Shown piece by piece: positions 12,631 to 23,300 of a stretch of DNA of 64,000 bases; the stretch's first letter is position 1, and every line of letters starts with the position of its first letter. The stretch is taken from positions 878,454 through 942,453 of the forward strand of contig CH001993.1 of the NCBI GenBank assembly GCA_000149265.1, in the 5' to 3' direction. This DNA comes from Ciona savignyi (Eukaryota; Chordata; Ascidiacea; Phlebobranchia; Cionidae). The notes under the pieces are model-generated. The model saw nothing but the letters and a program-made list of their open reading frames with translations. It was not told where the DNA came from and made no database searches. A program made the position numbers and the translations under genes.

Positions 12631-13856
12631 ACTGTAAATAAGGCTACACCTATACTACTCTCCAAGTCCGACTGTTTATCTGGGTAGTGTATCAACCAGA
12701 TACCTAATAGGCAAAGGGATTAAAGTATGTTGCCAGCTGGTCAGCTGTGTGCTTAAGCAAGTTACTTAGCTGATATTACTTTAAACCCATTAGATATATA
12801 TATTTTTTATGTTTTAACTCATAAATGAAGAAAGGCAGTAGCGTTACCACAAGGGGTTGACTCTGGTGGCTTTTATTATGCTTTATTTTATTTAATTATT
12901 AAGCTACTATTTTATTTAATTGGTATTGCTATAATTCTTATACCGATAACAGTATTGCTGTGTTGTACGTTGCTGGTTTTAGTCAATGACCGCCAAGTAC
13001 TTTAATAAAGGTCACAACCGACCAGTCACTGTAAGTTAAATGGCAGATTAAGCATACAAGTTTTACAACTTTGAAATTTGTTAAATAGTTTTCATACTTG
13101 GCAATAACACAAGATACAGGTAATTACGTTGGCGCTAAGTTGGTACAAAAAAACGAATCTTGCAATTGGTTATCGCAATCTAGACATAAAACATATATCT
13201 AAAGGTGAATGTGATCCAAATTGAAATATGGGAATTCTAACTTTGATTAAAAATGCATTGGAGACAAGCCTCCATCTTATCAACAAACTTCTACATCCTC
13301 AACAAAATCATCAACTCAGCTGTTTGCACTTCTTTACTGGGACTTTTTTCGCATTTTAAACTCTAATTTGAGAGACTAAATTTAAGAGAAATTTGTCTGC
13401 AGTCAGTTACTTATTCTTCGATAGCCGGCCGGTTCAGTATAGAACCAATCAAAGAGACTATAACAATATAGTCGCTTTGAACGTATAATATAAATACTTT
13501 GTCTAATCATTTTTTGTCTAATCCATTGAACCATGGGGATCGCCCGAATGTGTCATTTGTATCCCGGCGGGTCATGGATTGCGTTGAAGGATTTATTCAC
13601 GGTTACCGTCGTATGACGTTCAGTTGCCGAATTTATTACAATGTTATGTTTAGTTTATTGTTTTGCTTCTCATTTGCGGTAATAAAGAAAATATCAATGT
13701 TTAAACAAGAAACAACTAAGTAGTTAAAACACGTCAGCTTAATGCACATAATACGACATCAGAAAAAGCATACATACGTGGTCTAAATAAATTTACTTAG
13801 TTCAATGGTTATAGAGCTTTGCAAAAGTAAAAAAAAACGCGACCAAGTACTAAGAA
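12631..13856. other. Spacer between the divergent RALGAPA and membrane-protein genes
   Basis: AT-rich spacer. A 74-codon open frame at 13499-13723 on the plus strand shows no recognisable domain and no clear splice partner, so I do not call it a gene. Either divergent promoter could lie in this spacer, but I cannot point to a specific element. Confidence 0.4.
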
Positions 13857-14149
13857 GGATAGGATTTTTAAGTTTATTCCTGTGAATGTGAAACCAAGGG
13901 GGTTAACACACGGGCAATCGTCAGACTATCTCGCGCCCACCATCGGGTTACCGGAGCTATGGCAGTGTGTTGTGTATGATTCACACGTTCCTGGAATTTG
14001 GTAAAACCTATTAATCTGCTGGGTTCAGGCAATGGTCATTAAGTGACTTGCCCAAGGACACAACCGACTAGCTAGCGCCCAGTTTCGCACCAGCAACCCA
14101 TCGGCTAAAGGTCGACGTACTCAACCACTAGACTAATCTGTCGGACGAA
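13857..14149 (-). repeat. Full-length tRNA-headed SINE
   Basis: Minus-strand copy running from a GGATAGGAT tract at 13857 through GGGGGTTAACACACGGGCAA, GGGTTACCGGAGCTATGGCA and GGTTCAGGCAATGG to a tRNA-like head ending near 14149. It lies about 590 bp upstream of an opposite-strand copy at 14735, so the two form a large inverted pair. Confidence 0.9.
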
Positions 14150-14734
14150 GCGAGCCATCTTTAAGGTTACGTGATGTGTGTGTTGTTTATTGTAAGACAT
14201 TGCTATATATACTGTTTTAGTTTAACGCCTATGATTTATTTTGCAATAACAACGAATATCAAACAAAAATAAAGATCGCCGTTCTTTATCGAACATAATA
14301 GTAATAAAACAACCAGAAATCGAAAAGGTCGACAGTGTCGTTATACATCTTTCCCGATTTAATACTGCCAAGAAATTTGCTTTTAAACAAAAAATAGAAA
14401 CACATCGTTTACATTTTTGGAACATTAGTATTTTATTAACAATACACAAAAAAAAGTTTAGTTTCTCGGAGAAGTGGGGTGCTGTAGGAAATCGGGTGGA
14501 TCAATAATCAAACAAAAAGTGATTCTTATGATTATTTGGTAGACTTGGATCGGAGAAGTATGACGGGTGTTGTTCAACTGAGGTTTTACTCAGTTTCAAA
14601 CCCATGCTCAGTTTCAAACCCATGATGGCTTAGTTGCTAAGACCGTTTTGAGGGTATAGGTATCGCGTCGCCTTGATCATTCGGCCAAAAGCCGTATACA
14701 CGTTGCTGCCAGGGTGGGTGTATCCTATTATTCC

Positions 14735-15033
14735 CCGCCTGTTGGTCTAGCGGTTAAGTGGGTCGCCTTTCAATCGAAAGGTTGCAGGTGCGAAACTGGT
14801 CGCTAGCTAGTCGGTTGTTTCCTTGGGCACGGCACTTTACGGACGTTGCCTGAACCCAGCGGATTAATGGGTTCTACAAAATTGAAGGAACGTGTCTATC
14901 TATACAACACACTGCAATAGCTCCGGTAACCCGACGATGGGGCGCGAGGTGATCTGACGATTGTCCGTGTTTTAACCCCCTTGGTTTTTCCATTTACGGG
15001 GATAAACATGAATGTCCTAGCCTATCCTATCCT
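14735..15033 (+). repeat. Full-length tRNA-headed SINE
   Basis: Plus-strand copy with head CTGTTGGTCTAGCGGTTAAG, B-box-like GGTGCGAAACTGG, body GCAATAGCTCCGGTAACCCG, 3' region CCCCCTTGGTTTTTCCATTT and tail CCTATCCTATCC. It ends only about 120 bp before the proposed start codon of the gene at 15153, so it may contribute to the promoter or 5' UTR. Confidence 0.9.
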
Positions 15034-15060
15034 TTCCCTCATCTTAATTTATCTCGCAGT

Positions 15061-15165
15061 ATGGCGCCAAAGCGCACCGCACATGCCAACCGTCCTGAAC
15101 CACCGAATGCTTTATTCACACTGTACGCAAAGCACCAGCAGGATTGGACATTATGGAACATATAA
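15061..15165 (+). other. Overlapping upstream ORF candidate
   Basis: An ATG at 15061 opens a 34-codon frame ending in TAA at 15163-15165. It overlaps the proposed main ATG at 15153 in a different frame. If it is in the mature mRNA it would reduce initiation at the main start. Tunicates often trim 5' ends by spliced-leader trans-splicing, and an AG at 15139-15140 could serve as such an acceptor and remove this ATG. Low certainty. Confidence 0.3.
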
Positions 15166-18100
15166 CTGAAGAAAAGCTGTGGCAATGGCAGGATTGGTTT
15201 GTTCGGGTAAACAACCCAACAATACCGGAAATGTGGGAAAACCAGCCGACCTTTCTGCTTGCAAATGTTCTTTATTTACTTATGGCGTTTATGTCACTAA
15301 AGTTTGCAGTAAGACATGGTTGGAATAGCAGGTAAATGTCTACTCTTCGAGATTGTTGTTTTTATTAATATAAACCCTTATAGGTGTTGGAATCATATGC
15401 CGTATGTTGCCTGAACCCAGTGTTTTTAACCTAAACAGAAACCGCTGCAATGTCCTAATATGATTCAACATACCAAATGACAGCCCACTGTGGGAACCCT
15501 ACTGGAAAGTTCGTATGATGCGCCGGATATATCTGGCGTGGCGCACGGACTACTTTTTTGGGCATTGGCGCAGAAAAGTCCAAAAATCATGCTGGCGTGG
15601 CGTGATTACGCTTTCTTTTATTTACGTCAGTATTTTTAAATACTTTTAGCTTTATATTTTAAAGTTTTAACTGAAAATGTTTGCAAGTTTGTGTTTGGTG
15701 GTGCAAATTAGTATTACTGCCGTGGCGCAAAATTTAGGTTAAAAAATCTTGGCGCAAAAATCCGGCGCACAGAAAACGAACTTTCCAATAGGGTGTGGGA
15801 ACAAGGTATTTTGCAATTACTAGCCTAGATTTATAATGACACAGTCTGCGTTTTCAGAGTTCAAGGATAAACACAATCGGGTCATAATGTTTCTATTGTA
15901 TTCAAAGCAGTAGAAATAAACACAGTGTAACCTAATTGGTGACCTAAGTTCACCTGCATACTGGTATACCCGTGATTAATCCTCCAACACACTGATTTCC
16001 CCATGACTTAACCAATGACCCAACATCACAATTATCGAAATGACACATTTACCCCAAAACTCAAAAATAAACAGTACACAATTTAATGTGTTGTATGTTG
16101 TACATACCATTTAAAATATTACAACACTTTACACAACAACAAGCAATATACATACAGCACATATATGTACTAAATAAAGCTTGGTTAAATGAACCCTTCA
16201 ATATTTCACTACATAAGATGTAAATTTATAGGTGTATTTTGATCTCTGCGGTTTGGTTCAACTACTATTGGATAATTTTATTTAGTTTTACCGAATATGA
16301 AATTGTATGAATGAAAATAAAATTATTTTTTCCAAGGTATGTCTACATGTGGTTTGCTGCATTGCTGCATGGGATCGTTACAGAAGTGATTGTGTACCAT
16401 CTGCCTGATGTCAATAACTTCTGGCATAGTCAGACACCAATCATATTTATTGGACAAAGATTTCCACTCTACATTGTTCTATTCTATCCAGCAACAGTAC
16501 GTCGTTTTATGTTTAATTTTTAGTTTAAACATACTTTTTTTGCCTTATTAGTAGTTCAGTCTGTATGCTACAGTGCTGTCTAAAGACAGGACTATGTGCA
16601 TTATATATATATAAAGATTAACAGGTCAAAATCAGCTACAAGATAGTTGGTTTGGTCCTCAAGCAAAGCACTTGAAGACATGGCTTGACCATATAGTTCA
16701 ATTGCTTAAATTCATACAATAGCATGCACTCCGTCCCATTTATCACACTTCAATAGTTTTGGTATACCCACTGTGGGCACAAAGGCAGTCTTATGACATG
16801 CACACAATCATGAGGTTGTTCTAAGAAGTGAAATAAACATTGGAATCCTGACCCATCCCCACCTTAAGATAAACCATAGCAATAATTGTTTTGCTTTTAA
16901 ATATTGTATATTCAATAATTAGCATTAAAGTTATACAATGCAGATCACCCATGCTTATATAGCAGCGGAACACCTCAAACTACCATGGTGGGCTGAACCA
17001 TTTGCTGTGGGATTGTTCGATGTTTTGATTGACTTTCCATATGATATAATGGGAATTAAGGTAAAACTCAAGAAATTTTACAATTTTGGCTGTACTAAAA
17101 TCTTGTAACAATTTAAAATTTAATTATAATTCGTAGAAAATACACTGATTTTAGGGAAAAAAATGCTTTATGCATTTTGTAATTATAACATGCAATAGTT
17201 TTGGTATGTGTCAATGTGTATGCATCAATCAATAACACTGTTCACATTTAATTTAAGTGTCTACAAAAATTGTAAGCAACATCTAGATTGAATACAACAC
17301 ACTGTAGTAACTTTTGCCATGGATCTTGTAAACCAAATACTTGGTAATTATTTCTGGAACAATGTAATCTATAATCGTATATATACAACATATAAAAGTA
17401 TGTGCATGTTGCACGTTTAGCATTGTGGGCTGATAATGATTAATTATCACTTATTTGCTAGTTGTATATGAACTAATATTTGCACAGTTACTATGGTGGA
17501 CGTGGCACGACACGGATCCAAACCTGGAAGATCGTCATTATTGGGTTCCATGGACAAGTTATTTCTTCCATATGGCCTTCCACAGGTAAATTGACGGCAA
17601 TAATCTTGGTCAATTCATTTTGACTGAATTAAACCACAAAGAACTTGGTGTAAATTAATCATACATCGTTCTAGTGTAATAGATTAAAATATTAATATTA
17701 TTATCGCTGAAATGTTGTTTAGGGGCATGAGTTCCCAGTGAATAAATTTGGCAGACTGTGTCACCTCCCTTTTTACAAATTGTTAATCACGTCTTGATGA
17801 TTTTACAGTAATACACTGCTGAGAATGCTATATTTGTATGCTATAAAAGTAGATACCACTGGCTAAGAGTTAGTAAACTTCAGTAATGTCATACATTTTT
17901 TGCAACAAAAAATTACAAGAAATTTACACTTCAAAAAAGTTTTTTGTAAAACCGCTTTTTACCATATATTTGTAAAACCACTTTTTACCATATTTTTGCA
18001 ATACCTAAATCACTGATTTGATTTTCAGCTCTTTTGCAGCGCTATTGAATGGTTCAAGGTATATGCTAACTGGAAACTCTGACAAAGCCATTGCGTCAGG

Positions 18101-19437
18101 TGGTTTTGTGAGAGAATTTGCGTGCGTTTTTATCACTGGTATGTTTTCCATGGCGACAGCAGTCATCTTCCAAATGCTGCCAATATATCATGGACTGAAA
18201 GCATGGGTTTGGCATCCACACGGAAATCATTATGTTCATTGTGTTTGCTCTTTACTTTGGTATCGTGTACTGGAAGGACAGAACTCCATCTCCTGAGGTA
18301 CTTTGTGCTGGGTATTATTATATAGCATGGTCGTGGATGTTTGGTGTAGCGGATTAGAACAGAGGTCATTACTAGACAGGTGCCCGGTTCGATCTGTACC
18401 CTGACCATTTTCCGTGTGGCTGCGTCCTTGGGAAAGTCACACAACAGGCGTTGCTTTGAACCTTTTGCTTCAAACGGTCAAAAACTCACAATACCATAAG
18501 ACTGTAATGGCTTAAATAACTTGATTGGGTATGGGGTAACTTAAGTTAAAAGCTTCAGGATTACTTTTATAGATTTATTTGTTTAAGCTCTTCAAAAAAT
18601 AATTAAAATAAAGCAAAAATTAAGAGGAATAAACGTCAAAACGATATTCGTTAAAGCACGTGATAGAAAAAAAATTCAAAAATCTTTAAAAATCATGTGG
18701 TTTTGGCGAAAAAACAAAAAATCACAATAAAAATAGAATTACAATTGTGATAAAATAGTTTAAAGCAAGTTAACCCATGAATAAGAATGTCTAAGATACC
18801 GGATCATTTTAGGATGGTTTACGCGGTTTCCGAATTTAAGCAGTTTACATATCCTTATGTTATATTCGGTTTCTTAACTGTAACAATATGCTAGTTCAAT
18901 AGGAAATAATGTAATTCTATTGTTTTTATACAGGCGCGAGAGAACCGAAATATGACACTTAAACGCTGGTTCAGCAACGAAAGCAGTTCCGTCCTCACTA
19001 TTTATTACATTTTCTATGCAATTCTCGTTGTGTTCGCCAAACCAGAGAACGAAAGATCGTTTGGAATGCACGAACCCCTCGGATCTGCTGACGTCAGAGT
19101 TGAACAATACGCAACTTCCGGTGTGGTGTACAGCAAGCAGAAGTACCTGGATCCGCTCAACTACGACGAGGGTTATTTCGACTTCAGCTGCGCCGACTTT
19201 GAAGGCGTTCCCGGTGCCCCGAACGTCACCGCCCGCCCTGAGATCATAGGCAAGCAGTGGTACACTATATGCGGCACTCCGTATAAGAGCCACGCGGAGT
19301 ATGTTGTGGTGGTCTGGTCCTTCTGTGCACTTGCGGTTTACGCTTTTTACAACGCGTTCGCTCGTTCTGCACACCCTCGTGTGGCCGGCCGACGCAAACC
19401 AACCTACGGAAGGGAGAACGGAAAGAAGTTTAAATAA
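15153..19437 (+). CDS. Multi-pass membrane protein of an uncharacterised family (DUF7802-like)
   Basis: Exons 15153-15331, 16337-16496, 16944-17060, 17488-17585, 18029-18297 and 18934-19437 (TAA) have GT/AG borders and matching phases, except for one extra base inside exon 5. The product has several hydrophobic helices (LLANVLYLLMAFMSLKFAV in exon 1, others in exons 2, 3, 5 and 6) and motifs such as DFPYDIMGIK and LLWWTWHDTDPNLEDRHYWV. These match what I remember of invertebrate DUF7802 proteins; no function is known to me. In exon 5 the frame changes at the GGG near 18207 (CATGGGTTTGGC). Dropping one G joins LPIYHGLKAW to GIHTEIIMFIVFALYF and restores the phase into exon 6. I infer an assembly error or a damaged allele. 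The ATG at 15153 is the first in frame after a stop at 15096. AATAAA overlaps the stop region near 19432. Confidence 0.8.
15489..15801. mobile_element. Short inverted-repeat element (MITE) with 8-bp target duplication
   Basis: A 297-bp element at 15497-15793 starts CCCTACTGGAAAGTTCGTA and ends with its near reverse complement, ACGAACTTTCCAATAGGG; the inverted ends extend about 35 bp. It is flanked by TGTGGGAA on both sides (15489-15496 and 15794-15801). The interior has several GGCGTGGCG/TGGCGC motifs. An 8-bp duplication suggests a hAT-type mobiliser. No coding capacity. It lies in intron 1 of the DUF7802-like gene. Confidence 0.88.
18330..18480 (+). repeat. tRNA-like SINE fragment, different head from the common family
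   Basis: This stretch contains an A-box-like TGGTGTAGCGGATTAGAAC and a B-box GGTTCGATCTG, followed by a GCGTCCTTGGGAAAGTCAC segment that recalls the body of the common SINE. It lies in the last intron of the DUF7802-like gene. Confidence 0.5.
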
Positions 19438-20334
19438 AACTAAACACTATGAGAGGTTTTAGTAATTTTTTTTAATTAGTGATTTTGTTATTGATTTATG
19501 CGGAAAGATGTATCAATAAAATTATTTATAATATCAAAGTATAAACTTTATCAGGAAACACGTAATTATCCACCAAGAAGTCGCTATTAAAAATAAAAGT
19601 ATTTTTTGAGGTCAGGGTGATGTCCACTAAATGCCCTGCTCAAGGACACAACCGGCGAGCTAGCAGTCGATCCAAATAAACCAATCAGCCAGATTTAAAT
19701 GGACATATCAAAAACTTAGTTATATAGTAGGCTACACTGCAATAAATCAGTCAGATTGTGAGCACTAAGGTTATTTAACAATCACGTTAAAATGAACTGA
19801 GTAATGGGAATCGCGGAGATGTATTTTTATCATAACCCGCAGTTTGAATGGTGGGTATTTCCCCCTGCCTGTAGATCTAAGTTGTAATCGCTTGTGGTCC
19901 TAGTTAAAATGAATATTATTTTTAGTAATAAAATTTGTTCTTTGAACTTGTAAAGGCCAAAGTAACTCACACTAACTATATTCGTTGCAACATGATNNNN
20001 NNNNNNNNNNNNNNNNNNNNNNNNNNNNNNNNNNNNNNNNNNNNNNNNNNNNNNNNNNNNNNNNNNNNNNNNNNNNNNNNNNNNNNNNNNNNNNNNNNNN
20101 NNNNNNNNNNNNNNNNNNNNNNNNNNNNNNNNNNNNNNNNNNNNNNNNNNNNNNNNNNNNNNNNNNNNNNNNNNNNNNNNNNNNNNNNNNNNNNNNNNNN
20201 NNNNNNNNNNNNNGGTTTTAAACAGCGAATACTGTATGCGGTGATAAAACGAAAAAAATAGTGCAAAATCAGCAAATAGAGGAAGTAGTCGTATTGCTGG
20301 ATTGATGTTCGTAGAAATTCCTTTGCAAGGTCTA
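19438..20334. other. Convergent intergenic region with assembly gap
   Basis: Spacer between the 3' ends of the plus-strand membrane-protein gene and the minus-strand adhesion GPCR. It holds a SINE fragment near 19600-19690 and 217 unknown bases at 19997-20213. The polyadenylation signal of the minus-strand gene was not identified and may lie in the gap. Confidence 0.6.
19997..20213. other. Assembly gap (217 N)
   Basis: A run of unknown bases between the convergent genes. Its length is not the round 100 used for the other two gaps, so it may be an estimated size. Confidence 0.99.
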
Positions 20335-23300
20335 TTAATCCTGGGCGAGCTGTTTATGGTTGATGTCAGTGGTAGCGGTGGAGTGGTCGTCGCGGATTGT
20401 ATCGGTGCCACGGAACATAGACAACGCCTGCGACGCACCGAGAGCAGAGGCGGGTCGGGACCAAAGCTTGCGAAATCGAGGTCGACGCATTGCGGTCATC
20501 ACGAACAGCCCCACGCCCTGTCGCAATGTTTGTATTACAAACACATCATTTCGGTACAAAATGGCCACAATGAAGATAACTATATTGAGATATGATAGAA
20601 TCCTCGTGTTATTCCCGGGAATGGGAAACGCATTGAGGAGTAATCACACCGGCAAACTCCAGATAACTTCCTATTTTCCCGTGGGTTGCCGACGCAACAG
20701 TGTCGGGTACGATGGGGTTATTCCTATAGTTTTTGTTTAATTTTTTAAAAAGACTAGATTCAGGCAATGCCCGCTTCAGGCTATTACTAGAAGCTGGTTT
20801 CGATCCCACCACCTTTCAGCTAGCTATCCAAAGCTACGTATAAATTAATCTTTAGGACTTCTTTGCAATAAAATAGGAAAAAAAACACCTATAATTACAA
20901 ATACAACTATACGTTTTGACATGAAAAATAGTTTAAAATCTTGATGTTAAAGTGATATGCATTAAGGCCGGCTCCTACAATCAATCCATGTTAAACCTTG
21001 GTTGGAAAACGTCCTATATTTCACCATGTGCGGTTATCGAGACTTTTGCGTATTTACTCCTTACTCACCTGCAAAGAATTGAATAAAGCAAACAGCCAAC
21101 TCATGGCGGTGAGATAAGCCTGGTTGTCCGAGAGAAGGAGAAGATAGCCGAACACCCACGTCAGTCCCATAATAGAGGTCATTGTGACGGCAAATATCAT
21201 ATTTTGCTTCACAGTTCTTTTCATGGAGGATACTTCAACCTAAATCGGAAGTATTTTTACAGTTTTTTAGGTTCACCAGCGGATTATTGGGTTCTATCGA
21301 ATTGAAGGAACGTGTTAATCATATATACAACACACCGCAATAGCTCTGGTAACCCGACTGTGGGCGCGAGGTGGCCTGACGATGGCCAGTGTTTTAACCC
21401 CCTTGGTTTTCCCATTCACGGGGATAAACCTGAATATCCTATCCTATAAACAATACACTGTAATTTCTACGGCAATCAGACGGTGGGCGCAAGGTAATCT
21501 TACGATTGCCCGTGCATTAACGCTACTCCCCTGGCATGGTTTAACTGTGGAACACTTTTACTGTTGCGTAGATGGCTTGTGGATACACATGTGTGTGCGG
21601 TTTGAACATACACACGGATATGTTGGACGAAGCAGCAAACATCTTCAGTTCAACAAACAGGGAATCTCCTACCTTGTTGTTCTTATCTATTATCTCCTTG
21701 AGCACGACTACAAATATAGCAAAGTTGAAAAGAAAGCAGACAGTCATTGGGACAAGGAAGCCAACATAAAGGGAGGAACCATGCAACCAACAAAGATTGC
21801 TGGCATGGTAAGTCGACTTGGTGAGCGGATCAATCACTGGGAATATAGATGAGTGGTTATATGAAGGTTGTTTGGTATTTTGCTGGGCTTTTTAACAAAA
21901 TGGTTTCATTTATATGACAGATATGATTACTGGGTTATTGCATCGCCTTTTAGCCGAAGGGTTTGGAACTGGTTGCTAGCTAGTTGGTTGTTCCTTTGAG
22001 CAAGACACTTAAAGGGCATTGCCTGAAAATGATGGGTTCTACCAAATTAAAGAAATGTCTGAATCATTTGCAACACACTATAATAGCTTCGATAACCCAA
22101 TGCTTGACATGAGGTAATCTTGCAATTGCAAGTGTGTTAACACCTGCATTTTTTCTATTTACAGGAATACAGAGAGTGATTTAACTTGCAACATGGGTGA
22201 AAGATCCAACAGACTTACCATCCCCACAGAGATTTGTCGCTTTGGGCATTTTGTCAAGGTAGCCGACGGTGACACCAACTGTGATCGAAGCTATGATCAG
22301 CGGACAACCATACGCAATCAAGCTGCACCACTGCAAGAAGTTCTTTTCGTTGCCCCGGAATACCTGCGTGAAATCGCAAGTTATTCTTAGTTGAGTTTTT
22401 TGAAAACTCTTCAACAACATACTGCCCTGGTATAACAGAATTTTAATATATTATGGTAGTAACTTTAAGGAGCCGGGTAGTCTTGTGCCCCTGATTACAT
22501 GTTCCGCTATGTCGAAAGGTTGTGGGATCGAAACTGGCTGCTTGCTAGTCGGTAAGTTTAACCACATTTCCATATCATGAACGACATACTGCAATAGCTG
22601 CAGTCTTTCAGTTTTGCAGTATTTTCAGACACATCACCCATATTTGTGTCATGCATTCCCCACCCAGCACTATGAAACAGCATTTGGTAAAACTTGGCCA
22701 AATACACACAGAGACCGGCTAGACTACTTAGATCAAAGCTCCTACCTTGACCAGGCACATGTACATGTCGTAGCTGTACACCGACATCCAGAACCAGGTT
22801 GTGAGGAAGAAATAATGCAGTAGGTATGTGACAGCGATGCAAGCATTTTTTGCCTCGGGATGGTCGACTCCAACCACGAAGATCAAGTACGCGATCAACA
22901 GGTTTCCACAGACGTTAAGGAGGATTTTAGTCGGCCGTCTTCGCCTCAAGTCCCTGTTCAAACAAGATTGAATTTAATAGGATTAAGCGCGGAAAAATTG
23001 AAGATTCAATTAAGAAACAATACAGTCCTAATATATGCTGACAAGCATGGCTTGTGCAGGCGTTTTAAATGTTTGTTATCAGTGTGGACTATTTTAATTA
23101 AGATCATTTGTGCATAAAAATAGAGTTCGCCATAGCATATTCTAATTGTTGAAAATATAAATATTTGGCCAGATAAAACCCTTTGATTGACAGCAATCAC
23201 TTTATCAACCAAATTAAAAACTGCTGGATACTGTGGCAGAGTAGTTGGCTGATAAATTGCCAGATTCATCCGGCCGGTTAGTCTGCGTCGCCTTTCAATC

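Noticed and set aside
13499..13723. A 74-codon plus-strand frame with a hydrophobic stretch
   Set aside because: No family resemblance, no splice partner and no nearby signals; it is probably chance in AT-rich spacer.
18163..18444. Minus-strand 93-codon open frame
   Set aside because: It is antisense to exon 5 of the DUF7802-like gene and to a SINE fragment, with no domain of its own.
18874..19374. A 166-codon minus-strand open frame
   Set aside because: It is antisense to the last exon of the DUF7802-like gene, whose plus-strand reading fits the family pattern and splice phase.
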